From positions 1-63,946 of the forward strand of contig JAKZES010000027.1 of assembly GCA_022548915.1 (NCBI GenBank): DNA of 63,946 bases, written 5' to 3'. Positions within the stretch are counted from its first letter, which is position 1. The number at the start of each line of letters is the position of its first letter. Shown one piece after another: positions 9,418 through 19,490 of the stretch. The notes beneath the pieces are model-generated. The model was not told where the DNA came from. It did no database searches and worked only from the letters and a program-made list of their open reading frames with translations. A program made the position numbers and the translations under genes. This DNA is from Verrucomicrobiaceae bacterium E54. GTDB lineage: Bacteria; Verrucomicrobiota; Verrucomicrobiia; Verrucomicrobiales; Akkermansiaceae.

Positions 9418-12400
9418 TTTTGCACCGACGAGTGTTCCGGGTTCTCGCGCTTGGTGGGGCCTGGTTGGCTTTTCATCCATCGGCTTTGGCCGAACCGGAG
9501 GTGCCGCCGACCTCGATCCCGCTGGAGCAGACGCTGAGCCCGGTCTTCGAGGGCTTTCAAGCTCCGGGTGAGGCCCAGGCGGCCGAGGTGCCCGCGGAGT
9601 TCCGCCTGATCCTTGACTACGATGCCGGCCCGGGGAGTGAGGCCCGGGTCGTGCTGGCTGAGGGGACCACCGTCGAGTTGCCCGAAGGCAGGGAACAGCG
9701 GATCGAAGTGCTGGTGGAGGCGCCTGAGAACGGGCCGGCCCTGTTCCGGGTCTGGCAGGAAGGCAAGTGGATCGGGAAGCCACGCAAGCTCCGGGCGGCG
9801 CGTTCGGCGTCGATTCCCTTTGTTGCCGCCGATTCCCCGGTCAGTCTGGGTGATGACTTCACGGCGATGGTGCGTTTTGAAGCCGCTGCCAAGGGTGGCA
9901 CCCTCTTCGCCAAGGCCATGGCCGAGGGGAAATGGGTGGCGGATGCCAAGGCACTCTTCATCCGGGACGGCAGACTGATTTACGATATCGGCTGGAAAGG
10001 GGAGCTCTCCGGCAGGGACAAGGTCTCCGCCGGCAAGGAGCATGTCGCGGTGCTGGTTTCGGATGGCGGAAAGGCGACGCTTCATCTCGACGGCAGGCTG
10101 ATCGGCGAAAGTCGGGACTTCCGCTCCCCGGATCCCGAGGGGGCCGTCTTCAAGATTGGAGAGGCCGCGGCGAATTTCGGCGGTCCATTCAGTGGAGCGA
10201 TTCGCGAGGTGCGCGTGTGGAACCGCGCGCTCACTGCCAAAGAGACGGCGCAGATTTCGAGCGGCGAGGTTTCGGCGGTCAACACGGCGGACTTTGATTG
10301 GCGACCGCAGGAGCCGGGCGGGCGGGTTCCGGTTCTGGAGGCGAAAGCAGGATTCACGCTTCGGAGTGCGTCGTTGCAGCCGCTGGCGAAGTTCGACCAT
10401 GGCCAGATCGTCCGGGGGTGGGGCGCGGAGAGCCTCAAACGTGGCGAGGCCATCTATCAGCAGTTGTGTGTGACCTGCCACGGCACGCGGGAGGCCCCCG
10501 GTTCGCTGCCGACGGCTCCGCGCTTTCATCTCGATGACCTGAAGAACGGGGCGGATCCGTATCGCATGTTCCAGACGCTCGAGAAGGGCTACGGGCAGAT
10601 GGTGGCCCAGGCGCAGTACTCGACGAGCGAGAAGTACGACGTGATCCACTACATCCGGGAGCACTTCTTCAAGGGTCGGAATGAGGATCAGCTGGTGGCG
10701 ATCGATGAGGCGTATCTCGACCGCTTGCCTCGAGGAAAGTCGACCAGCCGCGAGGAACCGAAGCGCAAGAAGGTGCCGCAGTACCTTCTGCAGGATTTCG
10801 GCAATGTCCTCTTCTGGACCCTGCAGGTGGAGCCGGGAAACATCGCGCAGAAGGGGATCGCGATCCGCGTCGACGAGGGGCCTGGAGGAATCTCCAAGGG
10901 CAAGGCGTGGATGCTCTACGATCACGACACGATGCGTCTCGCCGCCTGCTGGACCGGCGACCAGTTCGTCGATTGGCGTGGCATCGCCTTCGATGGTTCC
11001 CACGGCACCCACACCAGCATCGCCGGCGACAAGGCGTTCGTGTTTCCGAACCAACCGATGTGGGCCAATCCGGCGACGGGGGATTTCAAGGACCTGCGCA
11101 TTCTCGGTCGCGATGACCGACCCTACGGGCCGCTTCCGCGCGAGTGGGTGCGCCTCAAGGGTGTCGAACTCCACGGGGATCAACCGATCTTGAGATACAC
11201 CGTGGGCACCACCGAGATCAGGGAGCGTCCGCGGATGGGAGCCGGAGGGGCATTCGAGCGCTGGATCGAGTGCGGGCCCGGGGAGGGGAAACTCGTGCTG
11301 AAGATCGATGCCGGGCGCACCCACGAGGTCCAACTCGGAAAGACTCCGGTCGCCTTCGGCATCCGCTACGGAGCTGGGGAACCGGAGGTCTTCTCCAGTC
11401 CCGGGGATCCGGCCTTCAAGGAGAAGGCATCGTCGAAACGCTTTGCCGGCCGGTTGACGACACGCATCGAGCCGTCGGCGGAGACGGAAGGGCCGTGGGC
11501 GCTCGACGCGTTCCAGCTCCCCGAGCCCGACCAGAACCCATGGCAGTCGTGGATGCGGGTGACGGGCTTTGACTTCTTCGAAGGGGCCGACAGCGCCGCC
11601 GTCTGCACGTGGAACGGCGACGTCTGGATCGTGGACGGGATCGGCCAAAAGGAGGGCGAGCTGAGTTGGCAGCGGATTTGTTCGGGGCTGTTCCAGCCGC
11701 TCGGCCTGAAGATCGTCGATGGCGTGATTTACGTCGGCTGTCGCGACATGATCGCCAGGCTCCGCGACCTGGACGGCGACCGGGAGACCGACGTCATCGA
11801 GAACTTCAACAGCGACCACCAGGTCACCGAGCACTTCCACGAGTTTGCGATGGGGCTGCAGGCGGATGACGAAGGAAACTTCTACTACGCCAAGTCCGCC
11901 CGCCATGCGAAGCAGGCGGTCGTGCCGCAGCACGGCACCCTGCTCAAGGTGAGTGCCGATGGCTCGACAACCGAGATTCTCGCCACGGGATTCCGCGCAG
12001 CGAACGGCGTTTGCCTGAACCCGGACGGCAGCTTCGTGGTCACGGACCAGGAGGGAAACTGGAACCCGAAGAACCGGATCAACTGGGTCGCGGGCAGGGG
12101 CACTCACGAGTTCTACGGCAACATGTGGGGCTACCACGAGGTCACCGATGACTCGGACGACAAGATGATCCAGCCGCTGTGCTGGATCACCAACGCCTTC
12201 GACCGCTCGCCGGGCGAACTGCTGTGGGTGCCGGAGGATTCGGCCTGGGTGCCGCTGCGTGGATCCCTGCTCAACCTTTCCTATGGGGCGGGAAGGATCT
12301 ACACGGTGCCCTTCGAGCAGACCCCGGCCGGGAAGCAGGGGGGAATGTGCGCCTTTCCGATCGAGCCGTTTCCAACCGGTGTGATGCGGGGGCGCTTCAG

Positions 12401-12830
12401 TCCCAAGGACAAGCAGCTCTACGCCCTCGGCATGTTCGCCTGGGCGGGCAATCGTCATCAGCCCGGCGGGTTCTACCGGCTGCGATACACCGGCGAGCCG
12501 GCCCATCAACCGGTGGGACTGGGGGTGTCACCGGAGCAGCTTGAGATCACCTTCAGCGACCCGCTCGATGCGGCATCCATCAATGAGGCCGGCGCTTGGC
12601 AGATCCGCGCGTGGGACCTCGAGAGGACCCAACGCTACGGCTCGAAGCATTTCAATGAACGGAGCTGGCCGGTCGAGAGCGCGAAGCTTTCGGAGGACGG
12701 CAGGACCGTGAGCCTGAAGATCCCCGATCTTGAGCCGACGTGGGGCATGTCGGTGAAAATTCAAGTGCGTGGTGCCGATGGTCGACCGGTCCAACGCGAG
12801 ATGCACCAGTCGATCTTTTCCGTCGAATGA
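9414..12830 (+). CDS. large secreted LamG / cytochrome c / DUF6797-like propeller protein
   Basis: Protein of 1138 residues from the ATG at 9414, with an N-terminal signal peptide (RVFRVLALGGAWLAFHPSALA). Domains in order: a LamG-type lectin fold (about 130-285, ending IREVRVWNRALTAKE), a c-type cytochrome with the heme motif CVTCH at 352-356, a region of about 440-690 resembling DUF6797 (FWTLQVEPGNIAQKGIAIRV, then DGSHGTHTS), a beta-propeller related to sugar or membrane-bound dehydrogenases (about 690-1010; ANGVCLNPDGSFVVTDQEGN), and a C-terminal Ig-like part. Similar chains in this phylum and in planctomycetes accompany polysaccharide genes, and an oxidoreductase role on sugars is likely but unproven. 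The DUF number is from memory. It overlaps sdaA by four bases. Confidence 0.8.
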   Translation: MILHRRVFRVLALGGAWLAFHPSALAEPEVPPTSIPLEQTLSPVFEGFQAPGEAQAAEVPAEFRLILDYDAGPGSEARVVLAEGTTVELPEGREQRIEVLVEAPENGPALFRVWQEGKWIGKPRKLRAARSASIPFVAADSPVSLGDDFTAMVRFEAAAKGGTLFAKAMAEGKWVADAKALFIRDGRLIYDIGWKGELSGRDKVSAGKEHVAVLVSDGGKATLHLDGRLIGESRDFRSPDPEGAVFKIGEAAANFGGPFSGAIREVRVWNRALTAKETAQISSGEVSAVNTADFDWRPQEPGGRVPVLEAKAGFTLRSASLQPLAKFDHGQIVRGWGAESLKRGEAIYQQLCVTCHGTREAPGSLPTAPRFHLDDLKNGADPYRMFQTLEKGYGQMVAQAQYSTSEKYDVIHYIREHFFKGRNEDQLVAIDEAYLDRLPRGKSTSREEPKRKKVPQYLLQDFGNVLFWTLQVEPGNIAQKGIAIRVDEGPGGISKGKAWMLYDHDTMRLAACWTGDQFVDWRGIAFDGSHGTHTSIAGDKAFVFPNQPMWANPATGDFKDLRILGRDDRPYGPLPREWVRLKGVELHGDQPILRYTVGTTEIRERPRMGAGGAFERWIECGPGEGKLVLKIDAGRTHEVQLGKTPVAFGIRYGAGEPEVFSSPGDPAFKEKASSKRFAGRLTTRIEPSAETEGPWALDAFQLPEPDQNPWQSWMRVTGFDFFEGADSAAVCTWNGDVWIVDGIGQKEGELSWQRICSGLFQPLGLKIVDGVIYVGCRDMIARLRDLDGDRETDVIENFNSDHQVTEHFHEFAMGLQADDEGNFYYAKSARHAKQAVVPQHGTLLKVSADGSTTEILATGFRAANGVCLNPDGSFVVTDQEGNWNPKNRINWVAGRGTHEFYGNMWGYHEVTDDSDDKMIQPLCWITNAFDRSPGELLWVPEDSAWVPLRGSLLNLSYGAGRIYTVPFEQTPAGKQGGMCAFPIEPFPTGVMRGRFSPKDKQLYALGMFAWAGNRHQPGGFYRLRYTGEPAHQPVGLGVSPEQLEITFSDPLDAASINEAGAWQIRAWDLERTQRYGSKHFNERSWPVESAKLSEDGRTVSLKIPDLEPTWGMSVKIQVRGADGRPVQREMHQSIFSVE

Positions 12831-12849
12831 ACTCCAATCCCATCCTCTC

Positions 12850-13608
12850 ATGAAAACGTTCCGAACCCTCTGTCACGGTGTGGCACTCCTCGCCGCCTGC
12901 GCCCTTCCCTCGGCCGCCTGTCCGGACGGCATCATGCCTGTGAAGAATGAAGCACCCGCCAAGACGATCGGATGGGTGAAAACGGAGGACCGGCAGATGG
13001 AAGGCTGGACCGTTTCGGTCGATGTCTCGCTGCTGCCCGGCGGAAAGAATGCCGCAGTCGGCGGACCCGCCCTCAAGATGCTTGAGAACCACCTCCAGCG
13101 CATCGCGATCCTGCTGCCGGAGGAACCGCTGAAGAAGATGCGGACCTGCGGGATCCGCATCGAGCATCACCATCCGGAACTCGGCAACATGCAGTATCAT
13201 CCGGGTGCCGACTGGCTGGTGTCGCGTGGCTACGACCCGAAGCTCAACAAGATGGTGCACATCCCGCGGGCGGCGAACCTGCTGTCGCGCGATCAGTTGC
13301 TGAAGCACCCGGCGGTGATCCTGCACGAGCTGGCTCATGCCTACCACGACCAGATTCTCGGCTTCGACGAGCCCGGCATCGTCAAGGCCTACGAGGCGGC
13401 GATGGAGCGCGGTGACTACGACGAGGTCATGCTCTACACCGGGAAGAAGGTGAAGCACTACGCCACCACGGATCACAAGGAATACTTCGCCGAGGCCACC
13501 GAGGCCTACCTCTATCGGAACGACTTTTATCCATTCGTGGCCGCTGAGTTGAGGGAGCACGATTCGGAAGCCTACCGCATCATGCAGGAAACCTGGGGGA
13601 AGCACTGA
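12850..13608 (+). CDS. secreted zinc metallopeptidase-like protein (HExxH)
   Basis: Protein of 252 residues with a signal peptide ([18 protein letters not shown]). A zinc motif HELAH is present with His159, Glu160 and His163, and downstream the pattern [11 protein letters not shown] can supply the third ligand, as in anthrax-lethal-factor-like and related secreted peptidases of about this size. Most of the domain lies between 40 and 250. It follows the large cytochrome protein by 19 bases and precedes a sulfatase by one base, so the three are probably one operon. The natural substrate is unknown. Confidence 0.75.
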   Translation: MKTFRTLCHGVALLAACALPSAACPDGIMPVKNEAPAKTIGWVKTEDRQMEGWTVSVDVSLLPGGKNAAVGGPALKMLENHLQRIAILLPEEPLKKMRTCGIRIEHHHPELGNMQYHPGADWLVSRGYDPKLNKMVHIPRAANLLSRDQLLKHPAVILHELAHAYHDQILGFDEPGIVKAYEAAMERGDYDEVMLYTGKKVKHYATTDHKEYFAEATEAYLYRNDFYPFVAAELREHDSEAYRIMQETWGKH

Positions 13609-13609
13609 C

Positions 13610-15019
13610 ATGAAATCGCTCCAACGCCTCTTCGCATCATTTTTCGTGGCCTTTCTGTTGGTCGCACCGGTTCGCGCGGAAGATGAGCCTCGCCCGAACG
13701 TCATCCTGATCATGGCCGACGATCTCGGCTATCATGATCTCGCGTGCTACGGGCATCCGAAGATCAAGACCCCGGTGCTCGATGGGCTAGCCGAGCAGGG
13801 GATCCGGCTCACGGGCTACCATGCCGGCGCCACGGTCTGCACTCCATCGCGCATGGCCTTGCTGACCGGCGCCTACCCGGTTCGCCTCGGCTGGACCGAG
13901 GGGGTCTGCGGCTACAAGATGGGTTTCCATGACGGGATGAGCCCCAAGGCGCTCACCATCGCCGAGATCTTCAAGTCGGAGGGCTATGCCACCGGCATGT
14001 CCGGCAAGTGGCACATCGGGGATCAGCCGGAGACCCTGCCGGGTGCCCAGGGCTTCGACTGGAGCTACTACATCTCCCACAGCAACAATCAGACGAAGAC
14101 GCTCTATCGTGGAGACGAGGTGGCCGAGAAGCCCTTTGACAATCGCAAGCTGACCGAACAGTTCACCAACGAGGCGATGGGCTTCATCCGCGATCACCGC
14201 GACGAGCCCTTCTTTCTCTATCTGCCCTACTCGGCGGTTCATTTCCCGGTCGAGCCGCATCCGGAGTGGAAGGATCACTCGGACTTCGGCGTTTACGGCG
14301 ACCAGACCGAGGAGATGGATTCTCGGATCGGAGAGATTCTGGCTTTGCTCGACGAGCTGGAATTGGAGGACCGGACGATCTTCATCTTCACCTCGGACAA
14401 CGGACCACAGAAGGGCCAGGGCTCGTCGGCCTATCCCTTCCGCGGAGCGAAATGGAGTGCGCTCGAAGGCGGCACCCGCGTCCCGTGCATCATCCGATGG
14501 CCTGGCCGGATTCCCGCCGGTCGGGTGAGCGACGAGTTGATCAGTGCGATCGACCTGCTGCCGACGCTTTCCAGTGCCTGTGGGATCGACTGGAAGAAGA
14601 AGAGCACAGGCAGCCCCCCGATCGATGGAGTGGACGTTCTGGCCACGTTGACCGGGAAGGGTGGGGAGCATCCCCGGAACTCCCTGCTTTATTGGCACGG
14701 GATGCACGCCGAGCCCCAGGCCGTGCGGATCGGGGACTGGAAGCTTTTTTTCGATGGGCGCGATGCCCTGGTGGGACCGGGAACCGATCAGGAAACCAAG
14801 GAGCAGACCAGCCGCCTCAAGGAGTATCGCGATGCCGTGAAGAAGGCCGAGCCCTCGCCACCGATGCTGTTCAATCTTGCCGAGGATTCCGGGGAGCTTC
14901 GTGATCTGAGCGGGGCCCACCCCGAAAGGGTCGAGAAAATGCTGGCCGAGGGGGCCAAGCTGATCGGGGCTCTGAAATCGCCTCCCACCCTCAAGATCCA
15001 TACACCCGTGCCCGAGTAG
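13610..15019 (+). CDS. secreted sulfatase (S1 family, formylglycine type)
   Basis: Removes sulfate esters, presumably from polysaccharide fragments, in the periplasm or outside. It has 469 residues, the usual length, and a signal peptide ([17 protein letters not shown]). The first metal-binding block is [16 protein letters not shown]. Cys77 in the motif [11 protein letters not shown] is the residue that is converted to formylglycine in active enzymes. Downstream blocks SGKWHIGD and FTSDNGPQ are also intact. The ATG lies one base after the stop of the metallopeptidase gene and has a good Shine-Dalgarno sequence (GGGGAAG) inside the end of that gene, so the two are co-translated. Confidence 0.93.
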   Translation: MKSLQRLFASFFVAFLLVAPVRAEDEPRPNVILIMADDLGYHDLACYGHPKIKTPVLDGLAEQGIRLTGYHAGATVCTPSRMALLTGAYPVRLGWTEGVCGYKMGFHDGMSPKALTIAEIFKSEGYATGMSGKWHIGDQPETLPGAQGFDWSYYISHSNNQTKTLYRGDEVAEKPFDNRKLTEQFTNEAMGFIRDHRDEPFFLYLPYSAVHFPVEPHPEWKDHSDFGVYGDQTEEMDSRIGEILALLDELELEDRTIFIFTSDNGPQKGQGSSAYPFRGAKWSALEGGTRVPCIIRWPGRIPAGRVSDELISAIDLLPTLSSACGIDWKKKSTGSPPIDGVDVLATLTGKGGEHPRNSLLYWHGMHAEPQAVRIGDWKLFFDGRDALVGPGTDQETKEQTSRLKEYRDAVKKAEPSPPMLFNLAEDSGELRDLSGAHPERVEKMLAEGAKLIGALKSPPTLKIHTPVPE

Positions 15020-15167
15020 GATCGGAGCGGTCCGAACGGTCCATGGGCCCGGGAGCCGGGACGGATGTCGAGCGAGGGCTTCTATCCTCTCGAGAAGGCT
15101 AGTCGCGGTGATTATTTTCGTTGAGCTGAGCGGTCGGCGGGAAGATTGTCGACAGATTCCACGGTGT

Positions 15168-16775
15168 ATGGACATTGTAATCGGAGGGCGAAAGCGGAGG
15201 CTCCGCTCAGGTTTTTCGCTGATCGTCACTATCAGCCTGATGGTGCTTCTATCGTTGTTGTGTCTCGGGATCCTGAATCTCTCGGTGGTGAGCCTGAGGA
15301 CCGCCGACCGGGCCACGAGCCAGTCCGAGGCGCGCGCCAATGCCCGTCTGGCGCTGGTCATGGCCGTGGCTGAACTCCAGAAGCACGCGGGCCCCGACAC
15401 GCGTGTCACGGCCCCCGCCGACATCCTCGATGCGGAGCTGGCCCCACTTCTCGGCGTTTGGCGCAGTTGGGAGGGGTCCAACAATCAAGCCACCGGAAAT
15501 CTCAAGGGGAGACCGACCGTGCCGGATTACGATTCCAAGACCGAGGCCGCCTCCGAAGGCGGACGATTCGTTTCGTGGCTGGTTTCCGGGGCGGGGCAGA
15601 CATCCTCTCCCGACGATGCTTCCGGGCTCGTCCAGAAAACCCCATCGCCCGGAACAGCAGCCCTGTTGGCAGAAGGAACGCTGGCCTCGACCGACGGCCG
15701 TCAAGTGCATCTACCGCCCCGGGAGGTGGCGGCTGATGGGGCCTTCGCGTGGTGGGTTTCGGGCGAGAACCAGAAAGCCCGCCTGCCGCGACCCTACGAC
15801 GAGAGCCGAAGCTCGACCGCGGATTGGTCCGACCGGATTCGCAGCCATGCCGTGGCCGATCCCCGGCCCTTCTTCCTGGAGCCGCTTCTCACCAATCCCG
15901 AACTCGCCGAAAAGGCCGTGACCTTGCCCACGGCAAGCTTCATCGCCGATGGCCCGGACGATGCGATCAGTCCGACCCAGAGCTTCCATGATCTTTCCAC
16001 CGGTTCGGTCGGCCTGCTCACGAACGTCGCCACCGGCGGCTGGAGGAAGGACCTTTCCCTGCTTACCGAGAATTGGGCTGCCCAGCCCACCTCCGGATTG
16101 GAGTTCTACAAACTCAGCCCGACCGAGCATCTCGAATACACGCGACCGGCCAACGATGCCGATTACCGGCCGGCGAACAGCATGCTGTATCACTGGGCCG
16201 ACTACCGCGCTTCGAACCTGAGGGAGTTCTGGGCCCGCCGGGGCCCCATCGCCAGTTGGGCCAAGATCCAGCGCTACGCGACCCTCTACAAACAGATGTC
16301 GGCCACCACCTCGAGGGCTCCGAACATCCAATACCAGAGCTGGGTGGACAACGGGACCCCGGAGAACGCGCACGAGACCTTCCACAACATCCGGCTGCTG
16401 CCCCAGATGGCCAGGTTGCAGATGGTGGTCTCCCACTACGCCACCACCTCGGGTGCGGCCTCCGGGAAATTCCGTCCGGCCGTCCTCTACACGCCTTACG
16501 TCACGGTGTGGAATCCCTACAACACCCGCCTGACCTTCAATGGCACCCTCAGGATCAGTCCGGCTTACACATGGCCCCTGGCACTGAATCACCGGTTGAG
16601 TGGCGCGAGTCTGCCCGACGAGTATTGGGCGGTTCAGCATGGCGGAACCTCGGGTGACTATCGGAGCAAATGCCTTGGCAAGGCAGGGGGGTGGTTTGCG
16701 GACATGGTCTTCAGTCTCGTCCAGAACCCCATGATCCTGGAGCCGGGGGAAACACGGATTTTCAGTCCTTCCTAG
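15168..16775 (+). CDS. Verru_Chthon cassette protein A-type pseudopilin, N-terminal part (ends at in-frame TAG)
   Basis: This 535-residue part begins with a basic stretch and a type IV pilin-like leader and helix (RSGFSLIVTISLMVLLSLLC), followed by NLSVVSLRTADRATSQSEAR, which is characteristic of the Verru_Chthon cassette A family. Such proteins are processed by a prepilin peptidase and probably join a type II secretion-like or pseudopilus structure. The family is normally about 1200 residues or more. Here a TAG at 16773-16775 ends the frame after GETRIFSPS, yet the same frame is open again until 18710. The start at 15168 (MDIVIGGRKRR) is chosen over the GTG at 15108 because pilin leaders are short. 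It may be a pseudogene, a sequencing error or a readthrough case. Confidence 0.8.
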   Translation: MDIVIGGRKRRLRSGFSLIVTISLMVLLSLLCLGILNLSVVSLRTADRATSQSEARANARLALVMAVAELQKHAGPDTRVTAPADILDAELAPLLGVWRSWEGSNNQATGNLKGRPTVPDYDSKTEAASEGGRFVSWLVSGAGQTSSPDDASGLVQKTPSPGTAALLAEGTLASTDGRQVHLPPREVAADGAFAWWVSGENQKARLPRPYDESRSSTADWSDRIRSHAVADPRPFFLEPLLTNPELAEKAVTLPTASFIADGPDDAISPTQSFHDLSTGSVGLLTNVATGGWRKDLSLLTENWAAQPTSGLEFYKLSPTEHLEYTRPANDADYRPANSMLYHWADYRASNLREFWARRGPIASWAKIQRYATLYKQMSATTSRAPNIQYQSWVDNGTPENAHETFHNIRLLPQMARLQMVVSHYATTSGAASGKFRPAVLYTPYVTVWNPYNTRLTFNGTLRISPAYTWPLALNHRLSGASLPDEYWAVQHGGTSGDYRSKCLGKAGGWFADMVFSLVQNPMILEPGETRIFSPS

Positions 16776-18710
16776 GATTATCGAAGGGATGAAACCGGCA
16801 CATCGAGGATCAGGATTGATCTCCAGCCGGGAGTTCGGACCGGGGTTGGGTTCTACTTCGGCCTGGATCGGCGGTTTGACCTGAACAATCCCCCTGATCC
16901 GCAGAAGATCTCGTTCTCCGGCGGAGCCGTGATGGAGGTCGATGCCAAGTTTGATGTGGCGTCCCGGAATTACGGCGGGCGTCCCGTCTGCGGCAGCGCC
17001 TATCAGTGGTTTGTGGACAGTTTCGGCTCCGGTCGCTCCCACAGCTGGTTTCAGATCTTCTACGACTACGAGGACGCGGATGTCCTGTATCCTCCGATCG
17101 AGGGGCTGGCATCGGCGTCACTCGCGCAGTGTGCCGGATCGCCGATGCCCTTTTTGTCCATGACGCTGGGTTCCCGGATCGCCAATCACCGGGCCACCGC
17201 GACCAAGGGAGTCGTCCAGGCCAATCCGGTCGTGGACTTCTTCTCATCGAACGGCGAGCCCAGGTTCACCGACGAGTATCCCGGCAACGACACGCTCCTC
17301 AACACACCCTGGGACTTCAGTGTGGTCGAGCATCCGTCGGGAGGAGGCGACATGCTCCCCAATGTCGATAATCAAAGCGACAGCAGCTACATCGTGACCG
17401 GCGTACGCAAGGCCGAGGGGGTCTCGCGAATCGTTGCCGCCGAGTTGCCCACCCGGCCCCTTGCGTCCCTGGGCGACCTGACCCACATGCAGATCCGGGC
17501 ATTGAACCCGACTCCGCCGTATGCCGCGAACATCGTCGGCAACTCGGACGCGTCTCCACTCATCCCGAAGGACAATGTGGTCAATACCTCGGGCAACAGC
17601 CGGGCCAATCGGCGCGACAACGAACAGCAGGATGATTCCTATTGCGCGAACCAGATCCTCTTCGACGACTGGTTCTTCTCGTCCATCGCTCCGGAGCCGG
17701 AGGGCTTCGGCAGCGCCAGCGGTCAAAGCCTGGAGGAGAACTACACCGAATTCCTGGCGGGTTCCGATCCGCTCACCAACCGCGCCTACCGACCGATCCC
17801 TGAAGATCTGGTGAGCGACGAGGGTGAAGCCGGAGACATCTATTCGGAAGAGGTTCAACCCGCGGATTCATGGAAGACGATCGCCTCCAGGCTCGAAGTG
17901 GAAGGCATGTTCAACGTGAACTCCACCTCGGTGAAGGCCTGGCGGGCGCTGCTCGGCCATGCCCGGAATCAGGAGATCCCCTACACCGAGACCCGCGGTT
18001 CCATCGATCGCTCCGATGCGACCGACTACGCCGTCAGCCGCACCAGTGTCGCCGGCGACCGGGCGGCCGGCGAGCCGCCCCAGGTCGCGGGAGAGTATGC
18101 CGATACCACCGAGTTCACCGGCTACCGCGTCTTTTCCGACGACAGGCTGGATTACCTCGCCGAGCAGATCGTCGAGCAGGTTCGTCTCCGGGGGCCCTTC
18201 CTGTCGTTCTCGGAGTTCGTGAACCGCCAGCTCTCCAGTGAGACGGACCTCGCCCTGGCCGGGGCGCTCCAGGCAGCTCTTAACGCCCTCGCTGACAACT
18301 CCAGCCTCAATCCCTTCGAGACCCTGCAGAATGAATCGGTCGAGTCGGTGGCCGATCCGTTTGGCGGAGGTGCGGACTCGGGTTACGTCTTCCCGGAAGC
18401 CGCCGTGGGGCACAATACCTATGGTCTGCCCGGGTGGACGCGCCAGGCGGACATCCTGCGTCCTCTTGCTCCGATTCTCTCCGCCCGTGACGACACCTTC
18501 ACCATCCGGGGCTATGGTGAATCCCGGGCGTCCGACGGGACCGTGCAGGCGCGCGCGTGGTGTGAGGCCACGGTTCAGCGAACCCGCGATTACTGTGATC
18601 CTCAGGATGCCGCCGACATCACGACCGAACCCTTGTCGGCGACCAATCGGATCTTTGGAAGGCGCTTCAAGGTCCTATCCTTCCGCTGGCTGAACTCGGA
18701 GGAAGTCTAG
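16776..18710 (+). CDS. Verru_Chthon cassette protein A-type pseudopilin, C-terminal part (same frame, after the TAG)
   Basis: The reading frame of the preceding part continues directly after the TAG as DYRRDETGTSRIRIDLQPG and stays open for 644 codons. Codon use and composition match the first part, and no start codon with a ribosome binding site is seen near the junction; the first GTG/ATG codons are at 16929 and 16932, already inside conserved-looking sequence. Read through, the whole protein would have 1180 residues, the expected family size. The second part contains the long soluble region of the A protein, including several Arg/Asn-rich loops and the C-terminal RRFKVLSFRWLN. It is therefore annotated as the second half of one gene. 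Confidence 0.75.
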   Translation, partial: DYRRDETGTSRIRIDLQPGVRTGVGFYFGLDRRFDLNNPPDPQKISFSGGAVMEVDAKFDVASRNYGGRPVCGSAYQWFVDSFGSGRSHSWFQIFYDYEDADVLYPPIEGLASASLAQCAGSPMPFLSMTLGSRIANHRATATKGVVQANPVVDFFSSNGEPRFTDEYPGNDTLLNTPWDFSVVEHPSGGGDMLPNVDNQSDSSYIVTGVRKAEGVSRIVAAELPTRPLASLGDLTHMQIRALNPTPPYAANIVGNSDASPLIPKDNVVNTSGNSRANRRDNEQQDDSYCANQILFDDWFFSSIAPEPEGFGSASGQSLEENYTEFLAGSDPLTNRAYRPIPEDLVSDEGEAGDIYSEEVQPADSWKTIASRLEVEGMFNVNSTSVKAWRALLGHARNQEIPYTETRGSIDRSDATDYAVSRTSVAGDRAAGEPPQVAGEYADTTEFTGYRVFSDDRLDYLAEQIVEQVRLRGPFLSFSEFVNRQLSSETDLALAGALQAALNALADNSSLNPFETLQNESVESVADPFGGGADSGYVFPEAAVGHNTYGLPGWTRQADILRPLAPILSARDDTFTIRGYGESRASDGTVQARAWCEATVQRTRDYCDPQDAADITTEPLSATNRIFGRRFKVLSFRWLNSEEV

Positions 18711-18761
18711 CGGGCCAGGAGACCGGCAGAACCGACACCCGAAGACCGCGTACACCCAACT

Positions 18762-19451
18762 ATGAGAATACTCCTGATCCTCCTGACGCTTTTCCCCCTC
18801 CTCGGAGCCCAGGAGCGGGAGCGCACCTTCCGCACCCTTTTCCTGAACGGGCCTCAACGGGCGGCAAGCAAGTATTTCCTGTTCGATGGAACGAACTGCC
18901 GGGAAGTCAGGTTCCCCCGCATGAGCCTTTCGCCGGTCTACGAGCTTCCCGCGGGGGACCTTAGGATCACACTGCTGACCTCGCCGGTCTCCCGGATTGA
19001 GGAAGTGCCGGAGGGTTCACCCGCCGTCACGATTCCGGCCGCCATGCGGGACTTCTATCTGCTCATTTCCCGCGATCCCTCCAACGAGGTCGTGCCGCTC
19101 AGGATGCAGGCGGTGAATGCGAACTACGATCGCATCGGCCGCGGTGAGATGCTCTGGTTCAACCTGACCCCGAAATTCGTGAAGGGCACGCTTGGGCGTG
19201 CGTCCCTCGAACTCCCGCCGAAGAAGATGGCGCTCGTCAAGGAACCGGCACGGGAACTCGGCAACTATCCGGTGGAGATCTACTTCCGCGTTCCCGGCGA
19301 CGAGCGCACCCATCCCCTGATCGAAAGCCAGTGGAACCACGATCCCCGGGCGCGCAGCATTGTCTTCGTCTACGACGAGGGAAAGCGCCGGGCTCCGAGG
19401 GTCCAGGCCTTTTCCGACTTCCGGTATGAGGATCCGGTGGCGGAGCCTTAG
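18762..19451 (+). CDS. small secreted protein of unknown function, linked to Verru_Chthon A
   Basis: Protein of 229 residues with a short signal peptide (MRILLILLTLFPLLGA). I do not recognise a named domain. The chain is rich in beta-strand patterns (VYELPAGDLRITLLTSPVS, MRDFYLLISRDPSNEVVPL), with no membrane segment after the leader and no cysteine pattern. It starts 51 bases after the Verru_Chthon A stop in the same direction, so it is probably co-transcribed with it and may be an outer or periplasmic partner of the pseudopilus. The function is unknown. Confidence 0.75.
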   Translation: MRILLILLTLFPLLGAQERERTFRTLFLNGPQRAASKYFLFDGTNCREVRFPRMSLSPVYELPAGDLRITLLTSPVSRIEEVPEGSPAVTIPAAMRDFYLLISRDPSNEVVPLRMQAVNANYDRIGRGEMLWFNLTPKFVKGTLGRASLELPPKKMALVKEPARELGNYPVEIYFRVPGDERTHPLIESQWNHDPRARSIVFVYDEGKRRAPRVQAFSDFRYEDPVAEP

Positions 19452-19490
19452 GACTTGGTCCCGGATCCCGGCGGTGCTGGACTTTCATTC

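Noticed and set aside
9201-12509. An open frame of 1102 codons on the minus strand
   Set aside because: It lies wholly opposite sdaA and the large heme protein, both of which have recognisable motifs. It has no domain of its own.
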